In this document: positions 8,119 through 17,466 of the stretch, in pieces
Numbering within the stretch: the stretch's first letter is position 1
Layout of the letters: each line of letters begins with the position of its first letter
NCBI RefSeq assembly: GCF_013155465.1
Contig: NZ_JABJVX010000013.1
Coordinates: 29,633-93,632 of the forward strand
Source: Alterinioella nitratireducens
GTDB lineage: Bacteria > Pseudomonadota > Alphaproteobacteria > Rhodobacterales > Rhodobacteraceae
Direction: 5' to 3'
DNA: 64,000 nucleotides
The notes under the pieces: model-generated
What the model was told of the DNA's origin: nothing
Seen by the model: the letters and a program-made list of their open reading frames with translations, nothing else
The model's database searches: none
Translations under genes and position numbers: made by a program

Positions 8119-9723
8119 TCAGTTCCGACTGCGGTAGTAGGCCACCAGTCCGCGGGTCGAGGCATCCTTGCCGGTGCCGGGATCTTCGCCGCGCAAGACG
8201 GGCTCCAGCGACTTGGCCAGTTCCTTGCCAAGCTCCACCCCCCATTGATCGAAGCTGTTGATCCCGAGGATCACGCCCTCCACGAACACCCGGTGTTCAT
8301 AGAGCGCGATGATCTGGCCCAACACATGCGGGGTCAGCTTGGGGTAGATCAGCGTCGTCGAGGGCCGGTTGCCGGGAAAGACGCGGTGGCGGGCCTGGCG
8401 GTCCAGCTCGTGGCCCTTGAGGCCCTTGGCCTCCAGCATCGCGCGCGCCTCGTCCAGCGCCCGGCCCCGCATCAGCGCCTCGGATTGGGCCAGGCAATTG
8501 GCGACCAGCAGGCGGTGATGGTGCGACAGGTCGGGCTCATGCCCCTCGGCGGCAATCATGAACTCGCATGGCACCACTCGGGTGCCCTGGTGGATCAACT
8601 GGTAGAAGGCGTGCTGGCCGTTGGTGCCGGGTTCGCCCCAGACGACGGGGCCGGAATTGACCTCAAGATCGTCGCCTTCCATCGTTACGCGCTTGCCGTT
8701 CGATTCCATCTCCAACTGTTGCAGATAGGCGGGCAGCCGCGACAGGCGCTGATCATAGGGCAGCACGGCGCGGGTGGCATACCCGCAGATCTGATTGTGC
8801 CAGATGCCGACGAGGGCCAGCAGCACGGGCAGGTTGTCGGCCAGGTCGGCCTCGCGGAAATGCGTGTCCATGGCGTGGCCACCGGCCAGGAAATCGTCGA
8901 AATCCTCCGGTCCCACCGCCAGCATGATGCCAAGCCCGATCGGCCCCCAGAGCGAATAGCGCCCGCCGACCCAATCGGCGAAGCCGAAAACGCGGTCCGG
9001 GTCGATGCCGAATTGCGCGGTCAGGTCCGCCGCGGTGGAGAGGGCCGCGAATTGCGCACCCGGTTCGTCCACCTTCTCGGCCATCCAGTCGCGCGCGGTC
9101 TGCGCGTTGGTCATGGTCTCGATGGTGGTGAAGGTCTTAGAGGCGACGATGACCAGCGTGCGGGTGGGATCGAGCCCCTTCAGCGTGTCATGAATATGCG
9201 CGCCATCGACATTCGAGACGTAATGTACGCGCGGCCCGTCATGGTAAGGGGCCAGCGCCAGCGTCGCCATGGCCGGGCCAAGGTCCGAACCGCCGATGCC
9301 GATATTGACCACATCGGTGTAACTGCCGCCCTGCCCTTCAACGTCGCCTTCGCGCACCGCGCGGGCGAACTTGGCCATGCGCTTGCGGGTCGCCAGCACC
9401 TCCTCCATCACGTCCTCCCCATCGACATGGATCGGACCCTCGGGGGCGCGCAGCGCGGTATGCAACACGGCGCGGCCCTCGGTCTCGTTGATCTCGGCCC
9501 CGGTGAACATGGCCTCTCGGCGCGCCTCGACTTCGGCATTGCGGGCCAGTTCCAGCAGCAGCGAGAGCGTATCGGGGCCGATATGTGTCTTGGAGTAATC
9601 GAAGAGCATATCGCCGAAACCGGCGCTGAAATCGGCGAAGCGCTGTTCGTTTTCGAACATCTCGGCAAGGCTGCGCCCGGACTTGGCGGCGTGTTGCGTT
9701 TTCAGGTCATCCCATAGCGACAT
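8119..9723 (-). CDS. pgi: Glucose-6-phosphate isomerase
   Basis: 534 residues, a normal length for bacterial PGI. Signature regions are all present: [31 protein letters not shown] (phosphate-binding), [12 protein letters not shown], and the C-terminal [19 protein letters not shown]. It interconverts glucose-6-phosphate and fructose-6-phosphate in the cytosol. It is the last gene of the zwf-pgl-pgi run on the minus strand, 33 bases after pgl. In an organism using the Entner-Doudoroff route it would mainly return fructose-6-phosphate to glucose-6-phosphate. Confidence 0.96.
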   Translation of the reverse strand: MSLWDDLKTQHAAKSGRSLAEMFENEQRFADFSAGFGDMLFDYSKTHIGPDTLSLLLELARNAEVEARREAMFTGAEINETEGRAVLHTALRAPEGPIHVDGEDVMEEVLATRKRMAKFARAVREGDVEGQGGSYTDVVNIGIGGSDLGPAMATLALAPYHDGPRVHYVSNVDGAHIHDTLKGLDPTRTLVIVASKTFTTIETMTNAQTARDWMAEKVDEPGAQFAALSTAADLTAQFGIDPDRVFGFADWVGGRYSLWGPIGLGIMLAVGPEDFDDFLAGGHAMDTHFREADLADNLPVLLALVGIWHNQICGYATRAVLPYDQRLSRLPAYLQQLEMESNGKRVTMEGDDLEVNSGPVVWGEPGTNGQHAFYQLIHQGTRVVPCEFMIAAEGHEPDLSHHHRLLVANCLAQSEALMRGRALDEARAMLEAKGLKGHELDRQARHRVFPGNRPSTTLIYPKLTPHVLGQIIALYEHRVFVEGVILGINSFDQWGVELGKELAKSLEPVLRGEDPGTGKDASTRGLVAYYRSRN

Positions 9724-9756
9724 GGACGTGGCTTTCTTGATGGCAGGAACTGTGGA

Positions 9757-10431
9757 TCAGGGCGCCCAATGCACCGTGGCCCCGTTCAGGACGGCGCGCA
9801 CGGGGGCCTCGCTGACGGGCAGGCTTTGGGCGCGTTCCAGCGCCGCGCGCTTGGCGTCGCCGGTGATCACGATATGGGTGGAAACGGCGGCCGACAGCAC
9901 CGGCGCGGTCAGGGTCACGCGGGGTTCTTCCGCCCCCGGCGCGCGCATCGGCATCAGGACAGCACGCGAATCGGAGAGCGCATCCTCCAGCCGGTCGGCA
10001 CCGGGAAAGAGCGAGGCGGTGTGCATATCCGCGCCCATGCCAAGCAGCAGGATCGTGATCGGCAGATGCGGGCGCAGGCTTTCGCTGAGGCTCTCGATCG
10101 CCTCCTCGGGCGTCTCGACCGGCGCGTAAAGCGGCACCAGATGCGCGGCGGCGGCCTTGTCGGTCAGCAGCCGTTCGCGGATCAGCCTTGTGTTGGAGCG
10201 TGGATTATCCTCGGGCAGCCAGCGTTCATCGCTGAGAAAGACGCTGACCCGGTCCCAGTCCAGCGACTGCGCGCTGAGCACGTCGAAGATCGGCCCCGGC
10301 GTGGTGCCGCCGGGCACGCAGAAGCTGACCCGTTCGTCGTCGGACAGAAGATGGCTGTTGATCTCGGAGGCCAGCGCGTCGGCGACATCCAGCATCATCA
10401 TTTCGCTGTCGGGATATTCCTTGAGGTTCAT
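9757..10431 (-). CDS. pgl: 6-phosphogluconolactonase
   Basis: 224 residues of the SugarP isomerase/DevB type. It contains VPGGTTPGPIFDVL, the SDERWLPEDNPRSNTRLIRE motif, and LLGMGADMHTASLFPG, which hold the sugar-phosphate site. It hydrolyses 6-phosphogluconolactone made by the zwf product. Its ATG overlaps the zwf stop by one base (TAATG), which fixes the start at 10431 and implies translational coupling; a longer frame to 10452 would lie inside zwf. Confidence 0.94.
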   Translation of the reverse strand: MNLKEYPDSEMMMLDVADALASEINSHLLSDDERVSFCVPGGTTPGPIFDVLSAQSLDWDRVSVFLSDERWLPEDNPRSNTRLIRERLLTDKAAAAHLVPLYAPVETPEEAIESLSESLRPHLPITILLLGMGADMHTASLFPGADRLEDALSDSRAVLMPMRAPGAEEPRVTLTAPVLSAAVSTHIVITGDAKRAALERAQSLPVSEAPVRAVLNGATVHWAP

Positions 10432-11885
10432 TATTCCGCGATCTCCCTCCATCTGCGCCCGTCGCGATGCAGCAGCATCAGGGCGTCTTCGGGCCCCGCC
10501 GTGCCGGGCTCGTATTGTAGCGGAGTATCCTCGGCCTTGGTCCAGGACGCAATGATCGGATCGGTCCAGGCCCAGGCCGCCTCGACCTCGTCGCCGCGCA
10601 TGAAGAGGGTCTGGTTGCCCCGGATCACATCCATGATGAGGCGTTCATAGGCATCGGGCACATCCGCCCCTTCCGGTCCAAGCGCATCGGCAAAGGTCAT
10701 GTCGAGCGGCACCTCGACCAGGCGCATCCCCCCCGGCCCCGGTTCCTTGATCGTCATGCGCAGGTCGATGCCTTCATCGGGTTGCAGGCGGATGGTCAGG
10801 ATGTTGCTGCGCGCGTGGTTGCCTTCCGAGAAGATGTTATGCGGCGGTTCCTTGAAATGGATCACGATCTCGGACATGCGCGCCTTCATCCGCTTGCCGG
10901 TGCGAAGGTAGAAGGGCGTGCCGGACCAGCGCCAGTTCGACACGCGCACCTTCATCGCGATGAAGCTTTCGGTCAGGCTGTCGGGGTTCTCGGCATCCTC
11001 GCGGTAGGAGGCGGTCTCTTTCGCCGCCTTGTATTGCCCGCGCACGATATCGGGTTTCTCGACCGGATCGAGGGCGCGGATGACCTTGAGCTTCTCGTCA
11101 CGCACCGCATCGGGTTCGAACCGGGCGGGCGGCTCCATCGCGGTCAGGCACAAAAGCTGCATCAGGTGGTTCTGCACCATGTCCCGCATGGCACCCGAGC
11201 GGTCGTAATAGGCCCCGCGCCCGGCCGTTCCGACGGTCTCGGCCACGGTGATCTGCACGTGATCGACGAATTGCGCGTTCCAAAGCGGCTCGAAGAGGAC
11301 ATTGGCGAAGCGCACCGCCATCAGGTTCTGCACCGTCTCCTTGCCCAGGTAATGGTCAATCCGGTAGATCTGCGTCTCGTCGAAATGGGCGGCGAGCGTG
11401 GCGTTGAGCGCCTTCGCCGTTTCCAGATCGCGACCGAAAGGTTTCTCGACCACGATCCGCGCCCCTTCCCGCGCGATGTCATGGGATTTGAGGCGTTCGG
11501 CGAGCGCGCCGAAGAGGCTGGGGGCGACCGAGAAATAGAAGGCCTGGGTGACATCCTCGCGCATGAGGTCGGCAAGATCGTGCCAGCCGCCCTCGCCGGT
11601 CGCATCGACCGGCACATATTCGAGGCATTGCAGGAAGGCCTCGATCTTCTCGGGGTGTTTCTTGCTGTCATCGACAAACTCGATGATGGCATCGCGCACG
11701 GAGGCGCGCCAGGCGGCGCTGTCCTGATCCGAGCGCGCGGCCCCGATGATGCGTGCGCCCTCGGGCATCTGTTCGGCCAGGTAACGACGGTAGAGACCGG
11801 GCAGGATCTTGCGCCGGGCCAGATCGCCGGTGCCGCCGAAAATCACCAGGTCGAAATCATCGACCGGAATGACGCGAGAAACCAT
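10431..11885 (-). CDS. zwf: Glucose-6-phosphate 1-dehydrogenase
   Basis: 484 residues. The nucleotide-binding start reads VIFGGTGDLARRKILPGLY and the substrate signature YRIDHYLGKETVQN is intact. It oxidises glucose-6-phosphate to the lactone with NAD(P)+, opening both the Entner-Doudoroff and pentose-phosphate routes. Two ATGs compete (11894 and 11885): a GAAAGGA site ends right at the first but lies about 8 bases before the second, so 11885 is preferred. It heads the zwf-pgl-pgi operon, and a GTTAGCGCTA-type palindrome lies 36 bases upstream. Confidence 0.96.
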   Translation of the reverse strand: MVSRVIPVDDFDLVIFGGTGDLARRKILPGLYRRYLAEQMPEGARIIGAARSDQDSAAWRASVRDAIIEFVDDSKKHPEKIEAFLQCLEYVPVDATGEGGWHDLADLMREDVTQAFYFSVAPSLFGALAERLKSHDIAREGARIVVEKPFGRDLETAKALNATLAAHFDETQIYRIDHYLGKETVQNLMAVRFANVLFEPLWNAQFVDHVQITVAETVGTAGRGAYYDRSGAMRDMVQNHLMQLLCLTAMEPPARFEPDAVRDEKLKVIRALDPVEKPDIVRGQYKAAKETASYREDAENPDSLTESFIAMKVRVSNWRWSGTPFYLRTGKRMKARMSEIVIHFKEPPHNIFSEGNHARSNILTIRLQPDEGIDLRMTIKEPGPGGMRLVEVPLDMTFADALGPEGADVPDAYERLIMDVIRGNQTLFMRGDEVEAAWAWTDPIIASWTKAEDTPLQYEPGTAGPEDALMLLHRDGRRWREIAE

Positions 11886-11920
11886 GGGTGCCATCCTTTC
11901 AAGGGTGCGTGGCGGGTCGA

Positions 11921-11934
11921 TGTTAGCGCTACCA
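11921..11934. promoter_or_regulatory. LacI-type operator upstream of zwf
   Basis: TGTTAGCGCTACCA is a palindrome with one mismatch around a central GCGC, the form typical of LacI-family operators. It lies 36 bases before the zwf start. A perfect version, GTTAGCGCTAAC, is found upstream of edd at 29110-29121, so both probably bind one regulator. No LacI gene is in the window. Confidence 0.65.
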
Positions 11935-11969
11935 TAAATGCGGTCGCATTAGCAAGATGCGAGCCGGAT

Positions 11970-12035
11970 CGGGGGCGCTGCCCCCCGTTGCCCTGCGGGC
12001 ACCGTCCCCCGAGGTATTTTCGGCAAAATGAAAGC
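11970..12035 (-). repeat. 3'-end motif copy 1 (downstream of the ureohydrolase gene)
   Basis: On the minus strand, 35 bases after the ureohydrolase stop, comes GCTTTCATTTTGCCGAAAAT followed by ACCTC and, about 23 bases on, a GC hairpin CGGGGGC-AGC-GCCCCCG (11970-11987). It is one of six copies of the same layout in the window (see findings). Confidence 0.6.
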
Positions 12036-12070
12036 AGGGCGGCGGCGCGTTAAGGTTAACGGGGCATGGC

Positions 12071-13027
12071 TCAGGATCGGTTTATCATGACGCAGAGCAG
12101 TTCGAACAGGACCGAGGCCCCCAGATAGGCGGTGCCGCCGGATTGGTCGAAGGGGGGCGAGACCTCGACCATGTCGGCCCCGACAATGTCGAGCCCTTGC
12201 AGCGCGCGCACCACCTCCAGCGCCTCGAAACTGTTGGGGCCGCCCACCTCGGGCGTGCCGGTGCCGGGGGCAAAGGCGGGGTCTATGAAGTCGATATCAT
12301 AGCTGACATAGGTGGGCGCGCTGCCCACGATCTCGCGCGCCTCTTCCATGACGTCCGTGTAGCCGCGCGCGAAATATTCGCGGATCGGAATGAGGCGGAT
12401 GCCGACGGATTTGGCGAAATCCACGTCCTCGGCATCATACATGGTGCCGCGAATGCCGATCTGGACCACGCGCCTGGGGTCCAGCAAACCTTCCTCCACC
12501 GCGCGCCGGAAGGGGGTGCCATGGGTGTACATCTTGCCGTTGAAATAGGAGTGGAAGAGGTCGGTATGGCTGTCGAAATGCACCATGCCAAGCGGGCCCT
12601 CCGCGGCCAGCGCGCGCAGCACCGGCAACGTGGTCAGGTGATCGCCGCCCGCCGTCAGGGGCCGGATGCCCTTGGTTTTCAGGATGGTGTAGAAGGCGGT
12701 GATCCGCTCCATGCTGTCCATGAGATCGGCGGGATTGGGGCCGACATCGCCCAGATCGGCGCAATTGGCGGCTTCGAAAGGCCGGATGCCCGTGGCGTCG
12801 TTCTGCGCCCGGATCATGGTCGACATGTCGCGGACCTGGCGCGGCCCATGACGCGGACCGGGGCGATTGGTGGTGCCCGCATCCCAAGGAACGCCCACCA
12901 GCCCGATCTCGACCTCGTCGATTCGTGCATGATCCAGCCCCACCTGCGGCAGGCGCATGAAGGAGGGCACACCGGCAAAGCGCGGCAGGTCGAAGCCCGA
13001 GACGGGATGGAAGAACGGATCGGACAT
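12071..13027 (-). CDS. speB: Agmatinase/ureohydrolase family protein
   Basis: 318 residues. The two metal-binding motifs are clear: GGDHLTTLPVLRAL, HFDSHTDLFHSY, and SYDIDFIDPAFAPGTGTPEVGG. These bind the Mn pair that hydrolyses a guanidino group to urea. Length and motifs fit agmatinase, but guanidinobutyrase or guanidinopropionase cannot be excluded by eye. ATG 13027 is chosen because GAGGTGCCCCAG precedes it; the frame continues upstream to 13099 without a ribosome site. Confidence 0.85.
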   Translation of the reverse strand: MSDPFFHPVSGFDLPRFAGVPSFMRLPQVGLDHARIDEVEIGLVGVPWDAGTTNRPGPRHGPRQVRDMSTMIRAQNDATGIRPFEAANCADLGDVGPNPADLMDSMERITAFYTILKTKGIRPLTAGGDHLTTLPVLRALAAEGPLGMVHFDSHTDLFHSYFNGKMYTHGTPFRRAVEEGLLDPRRVVQIGIRGTMYDAEDVDFAKSVGIRLIPIREYFARGYTDVMEEAREIVGSAPTYVSYDIDFIDPAFAPGTGTPEVGGPNSFEALEVVRALQGLDIVGADMVEVSPPFDQSGGTAYLGASVLFELLCVMINRS

Positions 13028-13095
13028 CTGGGGCACCTCGGTTGGACGGTTCGACGCGAAGCTAGCGCGGATCGGTGCGCGCGTCACCCCGGGGG

Positions 13096-13692
13096 TCATG
13101 CCTCCAGCTCGGCATCCCAGTAGAGAAAATCGAGCCAGCTTTCATGCAGGTAGCCGGGCGGGAACTTGCGGCCTGAATTGCGCAGCTCCTCGGCCTGGGG
13201 CCGGCGCGGCGGTTTGCGCAGGGAAAGCCCTGAGCGGCGCAGCGATTTCGACCCCTTGCGCAGGTTGCATTTCGAACAGGCGGCGACGACGTTTTCCCAC
13301 GATGTGATTCCACCCGAGGCGCGCGGGATCACGTGATCGAAGGTCAGGTCGCCCCTGGCCCCGCAATACTGGCAGGAGAAGTGATCGCGCAGGAAGAGGT
13401 TGAAGCGGGTAAAGGCGACGCGCTTTTGCGGTTTGACGTAATCCTTGAGCACGACAACGGACGGGATGCGGATCTGCACCGAGGGTGAACGCGCCACCTC
13501 GTCATATTCGGCGATGATCTGGACCCGGTCGAGCCAGGCCGCCTTGACCGCCTCCTGCCAGGGCCAGAGTGACAGCGGATAATAGGAGAGCGGCCGGTAA
13601 TCGGCATTGAGCACCAGGGCCGGGTGATGCTTGAGCCCGCCGGGGCTGTGGGTGAACTCGGATCGGAAACTCGTCTCGGTCGGTATCTGCAT
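13096..13692 (-). CDS. HNH endonuclease family protein
   Basis: 198 residues. The C-terminal half carries a zinc-ribbon HNH core: FSCQYCGARGDLTFDHVIPR (the catalytic DH), then ENVVAACSKCNLRKGSKS with the second Cys pair. The N-terminal half, with ALVLNADYRPLSYYPLSLWP, is conserved in a widespread housekeeping group of bacterial HNH proteins. This is not a restriction enzyme context: no methylase or mobile gene is near. The biological role of this group is unclear; single-strand or repair nuclease activity is possible. Confidence 0.85.
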   Translation of the reverse strand: MQIPTETSFRSEFTHSPGGLKHHPALVLNADYRPLSYYPLSLWPWQEAVKAAWLDRVQIIAEYDEVARSPSVQIRIPSVVVLKDYVKPQKRVAFTRFNLFLRDHFSCQYCGARGDLTFDHVIPRASGGITSWENVVAACSKCNLRKGSKSLRRSGLSLRKPPRRPQAEELRNSGRKFPPGYLHESWLDFLYWDAELEA

Positions 13693-13853
13693 CTTGGCGG
13701 TTTGCCTCTGCTCAATCGCCCCCGAAAGGGCCGGTCATCCGAGCGGGTGCCACGCGCCCATGCCTGAAATGGACTATATATGGGGAAACGAGTCTGGCAA
13801 GAGGCTAGGTTTGGACAAGACGCAATCGGTTTCGACGCCTGCGGCGCCGATCC

Positions 13854-13908
13854 GTGGGGGGCTGTCTGCCCCCCACACCCCCCGAGGATATTTTCCTGAA
13901 CAAAGAAG
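13854..13908 (-). repeat. 3'-end motif copy 2 (downstream of the esterase gene)
   Basis: On the minus strand, five bases after the esterase stop, CTTCTTTGTTCAGGAAAATA then TCCTC is followed by a perfect hairpin GTGGGGGG-CAGACAG-CCCCCCAC (13854-13876). The rest of the 221-base gap up to the HNH start shows no gene. Confidence 0.6.
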
Positions 13909-13913
13909 GGCGC

Positions 13914-14588
13914 TCAGGCGTCCTGGTCGAGGCCGAGGCATTGGCGAGTGAAGGCCAGCGCCACGGACAGGCCATCGGGCGCGATGCCGTGGCCGGTGCC
14001 TTTCATGACATGGGCATAGACATCGACGCCCGCGCCTTGCAGCGCCTCGGCGGCCTCGGGCAGGCTTTGCGGCGGCACCACGTCATCGGCATCGCCATGG
14101 ATCAAGAGGACGGGCGGGCGGGCGCGGATCTCGTCGGCGAGCAGTTCCGGTTCCATCAACCGGCCCGAAAAGCCGACGATGCCGGCGAAGGGCGTGTCGC
14201 GGCGCAGGGCCACGTGCAACGCCATCATGGTGCCCTGACTGAACCCGATGATAACGACGCGGTCGGGGGTCAGGTCTTCCGCCTCCAGCATCGCGTCGAG
14301 GAAGGCATCGAGTTCGGTCGCGGCGCGCGCCATGGCCGCGGCGGCCAGATCCTCGGGCGAGCCGTCGAGCCAGGGGATCGGGAACCACTGGAACCCCATC
14401 GGGTTCACGGTCGAGCGTTCCGGCGCATCCGGGGCGACGAAAACCGTGTTCGGCAGGTGCTGCGCCAGCGGATCGGCGAGGCCGAGCAGGTCGTTGCTAT
14501 CGGCGCCATAGCCGTGCAGGAAGATCACCAGGCTGTCGCCCTGCCCCGATGCAGCCGCGCGGCGGCCAAATTCAAGTGTGTTGCTCAT
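13914..14588 (-). CDS. Phospholipase/carboxylesterase (alpha/beta hydrolase)
   Basis: 224 residues. IFLHGYGADSNDLLGLADPL marks the oxyanion region, GFSQGTMMAL holds the nucleophile Ser, HGDADDVVP gives the acid, and GTGHGIAPDGL the His. This is the carboxylesterase/APT1-like family acting on short acyl esters. Its ATG overlaps the stop of the DNA glycosylase gene (ATGA at 14585-14588), so the two are cotranscribed; the 14-residue upstream extension is rejected. Confidence 0.88.
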   Translation of the reverse strand: MSNTLEFGRRAAASGQGDSLVIFLHGYGADSNDLLGLADPLAQHLPNTVFVAPDAPERSTVNPMGFQWFPIPWLDGSPEDLAAAAMARAATELDAFLDAMLEAEDLTPDRVVIIGFSQGTMMALHVALRRDTPFAGIVGFSGRLMEPELLADEIRARPPVLLIHGDADDVVPPQSLPEAAEALQGAGVDVYAHVMKGTGHGIAPDGLSVALAFTRQCLGLDQDA

Positions 14589-15214
14589 CTGATGCCGTCC
14601 CTCTGTTTCGCCACGCGGTAGTAGGCCCAAAGCGCGCGCGCGGCAACCGATCGCCAGGGCGACCAGCTTTCGGCCATGTCGCGCAGCGCGCGCTCCCTCG
14701 GGCGCGCGGGCAGATCGTAGAGCAGCCGCGCGGCCTCTTGCAGGGCGAGATCGCCCGGCGCGAATATATCGGCGCGGCCAAGCGAGAACATGGCGTAGAT
14801 CTCTGCGGTCCAGGGGCCGATGCCGGGAACGGCGGTTAGCGTGGCGATGACCTCGGCGTCGGAGGCGCGGCGCAGGGCGGTATAGTCGATGCGCGCCCTG
14901 GCCAGCGCGCTTGCATAGCGGGCCTTCTGGCGGCTGAGGCCGGGGGCGCGCAGCCCGTCCTCGCTGGCGGCCAGGATGCGGTCGGGATCGGTTAGCCCCG
15001 CCGCCTGCATCCGGGCCCAGATGGCGCGGGCCGAGGCGGTCGAGACCTGCTGGCTGATGATCGCGGAGAGAAGCTCGGCGAAGCCGTCGGGGCGGCGGCG
15101 CAGGGGAAGCGGGCCGGTCTGCTGCAAGGCGTGCCCCATGCGCGGGCAGGCGCGCGCCAGCCAGGCCGCGCCCTCGGCCACGCAGGCGTCGGTCTCGATG
15201 ATGCGTCCGACCAT
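14585..15214 (-). CDS. DNA-3-methyladenine glycosylase, AlkA-like (HhH-GPD)
   Basis: 209 residues. It contains the helix-hairpin-helix and Gly/Pro-Asp loop: LTAVPGIGPWTAEIYAMF followed by DIFAPGDLALQ, where the Asp is catalytic. It removes alkylated bases such as 3-methyladenine in base excision repair. It lacks the N-terminal TBP-like domain of E. coli AlkA, as is usual for the short form. ATG 15214 is chosen for its GGAG site 5 bases upstream. A second alkylation-repair gene, ada, lies at 23045. Confidence 0.88.
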   Translation of the reverse strand: MVGRIIETDACVAEGAAWLARACPRMGHALQQTGPLPLRRRPDGFAELLSAIISQQVSTASARAIWARMQAAGLTDPDRILAASEDGLRAPGLSRQKARYASALARARIDYTALRRASDAEVIATLTAVPGIGPWTAEIYAMFSLGRADIFAPGDLALQEAARLLYDLPARPRERALRDMAESWSPWRSVAARALWAYYRVAKQRDGIR

Positions 15215-15390
15215 GGGAACTCCGGCTTCGTCACTGGAAGGGGAGGCTGTCACAGGTGGGCCGGATTGCCAATGCCGATGCCGAACTGTTCAGAATCAAC
15301 GGGATGATCCGCGATACTGTGCAGGGGCGCACAGCCGGACCGGGGCCGGAAGGCTTCCCTTTCGCACCGATCGCGGCTAGCGATCTTGCC

Positions 15391-16614
15391 ATGACCGAGA
15401 TCGCCACCCCTGCCCCCGACGACACCCGCGCGCGCCGCAACGTGGCGGTGCTGGTCGCGGTGCAGGCGATCCTGGGCGCGCAGATGCCGATGGTGTTCAC
15501 CGTGGGCGGGCTGGCGGGGCAGATGCTGGCCCCGAACCCGTGCCTGGCGACGCTGCCGATCTCGCTGATCGTCTTCGGCTCGATGACCACGGCGCCCTGG
15601 ATCTCGGCGGTCATGCAGCGCTTTGGCCGCCGGACCGGGTTCTTCATCGGGGCAGGCGGCGGCGCCCTGGGCGGTGCGGTCTCGGCCTATGGGCTTTACG
15701 TCGACAGCTTCCTGATCTTCCTTCTGGGCAGCTATTTCACCGGCATCTACATGTCGGCGCAGGCCTTCTACCGCTTTGCCGCCGCCGATGCGGCCTCGGA
15801 CGATTTTCGGCCCAAGGCGATTTCCTACGTCATGGCCGGTGGCCTTGCCTCGGCCCTCATCGGCCCGCAACTGGTCAAGGTGGTGGGCGATGTCAGCGTG
15901 ATTCCGTTCCTCGGCGTCTATTTTGCAATCGTGATCCTGAACGCAGGTGGCGCGCTGCTCTTCCTGTTTCTCGATCTGCCGCGACCGAAGCCGCGTCTTG
16001 CCGACGATCCCACGGGGCGCAGCCGTCGCGCGCTTCTGCGCGACCCGAAGATCCTGACCGCGATCATCGTGGGCATGGTCTCCTACGCGCTGATGAACCT
16101 GGTGATGACCTCGACGCCGCTGGCCGTGGTTGGCTGCGGCTTCGATCGGAACAATGCCGCCGATGTGGTCTCGGCCCATGTGCTGGCGATGTACGTCCCC
16201 TCCTTCTTCACCGGCCACCTGATCGCGCGCTACGGCGCTGAACGGATCATGGCCATCGGCCTGACCATCCTGGCCGGCGCGGGGCTGGTGGCGCTGTGGG
16301 GCGTCGAGCTGGAGAATTTCTTTGGCGCCCTGATCCTTCTGGGCGTGGGCTGGAATTTCGGCTTCATCGGGGCGACCGCGCTGCTGACGGCCAGCCATGC
16401 CCCCGAGGAGCGTGGCCGGGTGCAGGGCATGAACGACGCCATCGTCTTTGGCTTCGTGACGCTGGCCTCGCTGGCCTCGGGCGGGTTGATGAACTGCTCG
16501 GGCGGGTCGGTGGCGGCGGGCTGGACGGCGGTGAACTTGGCCATGGTGCCGTTCCTGGCGCTGGCGGGTGGGGCGCTGATCTGGCTCTGGCTGCGCCCGA
16601 AAGAGGCGGTATGA
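15391..16614 (+). CDS. MFS transporter
   Basis: 407 residues with about 12 hydrophobic segments. A degenerate MFS loop motif (QRFGRRTGFFIGA) follows the second span and ARYGAERIMAIG lies at the equivalent point of the second half. The substrate cannot be told. ATG 15391 is taken because it gives a short soluble N-terminus before the first span; an upstream extension to 15256 adds 45 non-hydrophobic residues overlapping the divergent alkA promoter region. Confidence 0.85.
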   Translation: MTEIATPAPDDTRARRNVAVLVAVQAILGAQMPMVFTVGGLAGQMLAPNPCLATLPISLIVFGSMTTAPWISAVMQRFGRRTGFFIGAGGGALGGAVSAYGLYVDSFLIFLLGSYFTGIYMSAQAFYRFAAADAASDDFRPKAISYVMAGGLASALIGPQLVKVVGDVSVIPFLGVYFAIVILNAGGALLFLFLDLPRPKPRLADDPTGRSRRALLRDPKILTAIIVGMVSYALMNLVMTSTPLAVVGCGFDRNNAADVVSAHVLAMYVPSFFTGHLIARYGAERIMAIGLTILAGAGLVALWGVELENFFGALILLGVGWNFGFIGATALLTASHAPEERGRVQGMNDAIVFGFVTLASLASGGLMNCSGGSVAAGWTAVNLAMVPFLALAGGALIWLWLRPKEAV

Positions 16615-16628
16615 GGCGCGGGCGGGGA

Positions 16629-16684
16629 CGGATTTCTAAACGAAATCCGGCCTCCGGCGGAGGTATTTTCCGCAAAATGAAAGC
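16629..16684 (-). repeat. 3'-end motif copy 3 plus an AT hairpin
   Basis: On the minus strand, 11 bases after the stop of the squalene/phytoene synthase-like gene: GCTTTCATTTTGCGGAAAAT, ACC, then a hairpin CCTCC-GCC-GGAGG (16651-16663), then CGGATTTC-GTTTA-GAAATCCG (16629-16649). It fills the gap between convergent genes and may terminate both. Confidence 0.6.
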
Positions 16685-16695
16685 AGGGCGGGGCG

Positions 16696-17466
16696 TCAGA
16701 CCCGACCCGTGAGCTGCGCCTTGAGCAGGCGGGCGCGGCGGGCGAATTCGCTGTCTTCCAGGCGGCCCCCGGCGACACGCGCGGGGTCGGATTGCGCCGC
16801 AAGGAGGATGGGGCCGGTGCGCCAGAGCGCGAGCAGGGCGGCGCGGGCGGGCCTGGCGATCCGCGATTGGGCGGCGCGGCCCTCGTGCCATTTTTCCAGG
16901 CCGCGCCTGGCCAGCGCGCGCACGCCATCGGGTGTGCCATCCAGCAAGGGGATACGGTTGCGCGCCTCAAGCTCCGGCACCGCGCGCAGGAGGGCCGCGA
17001 TCCCGGCGGCGAAGGCCATCGCGCGGATCGGGCCCTCAGCGGCGGCATCCGCCCCGAGCGCTTGCGCCGCGACCCAGGCCAGGTTGCCGGAGGTCGCATC
17101 GAGATAGGCGTCGAAATGGGCCTGATCCTCGAAGGCGTCCTTGTAGATATCCCACCGCCGCGCGGCAATCAGCGCGTCGAGTTGCGGCGCGGCGGAGGCC
17201 GACAGCGCCTCGGAGAGCGGGGCCGCGACCTCATGCGCGCGCGGGGCCGCCCCCTGCCCCATCTCCTCGACCACGTCGCGCCAGAATTGCAGGCGCATCT
17301 CGGCGATCATCGGCTCGGAGACCATCCAGGGCGCGCGGGCAACCTCGAGGTTGAAGGCGTAGAGCGGAAAGAGGATCCGGCGCGCGGGGGGCGGCGCGGC
17401 CATGGTGGCCAGGAACCTGTCGGGGTCGCCGCGTCGGACCAGGTCTGCGCAGGCTTGCAGGGTCAT
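16696..17466 (-). CDS. Squalene/phytoene synthase family protein
   Basis: 256 residues. RRILFPLYAFNLEVARAPWM and EMRLQFWRDVVEEM fit the all-alpha squalene/phytoene synthase fold, but the usual paired DxxxD motifs for prenyl diphosphate binding are not preserved. That suggests the non-enzymatic NDUFAF6-like branch (complex I assembly) rather than carotenoid synthesis; no carotenoid genes are near. The ATG overlaps the methyltransferase stop as ATGA (17463-17466), which sets the start. Confidence 0.75.
   Translation of the reverse strand: MTLQACADLVRRGDPDRFLATMAAPPPARRILFPLYAFNLEVARAPWMVSEPMIAEMRLQFWRDVVEEMGQGAAPRAHEVAAPLSEALSASAAPQLDALIAARRWDIYKDAFEDQAHFDAYLDATSGNLAWVAAQALGADAAAEGPIRAMAFAAGIAALLRAVPELEARNRIPLLDGTPDGVRALARRGLEKWHEGRAAQSRIARPARAALLALWRTGPILLAAQSDPARVAGGRLEDSEFARRARLLKAQLTGRV

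Noticed and set aside
13096..13692. HNH protein as a restriction or homing enzyme
   Set aside because: It lies among core genes with no methylase, intron or inserted sequence, and its N-terminal half fits a common housekeeping group.
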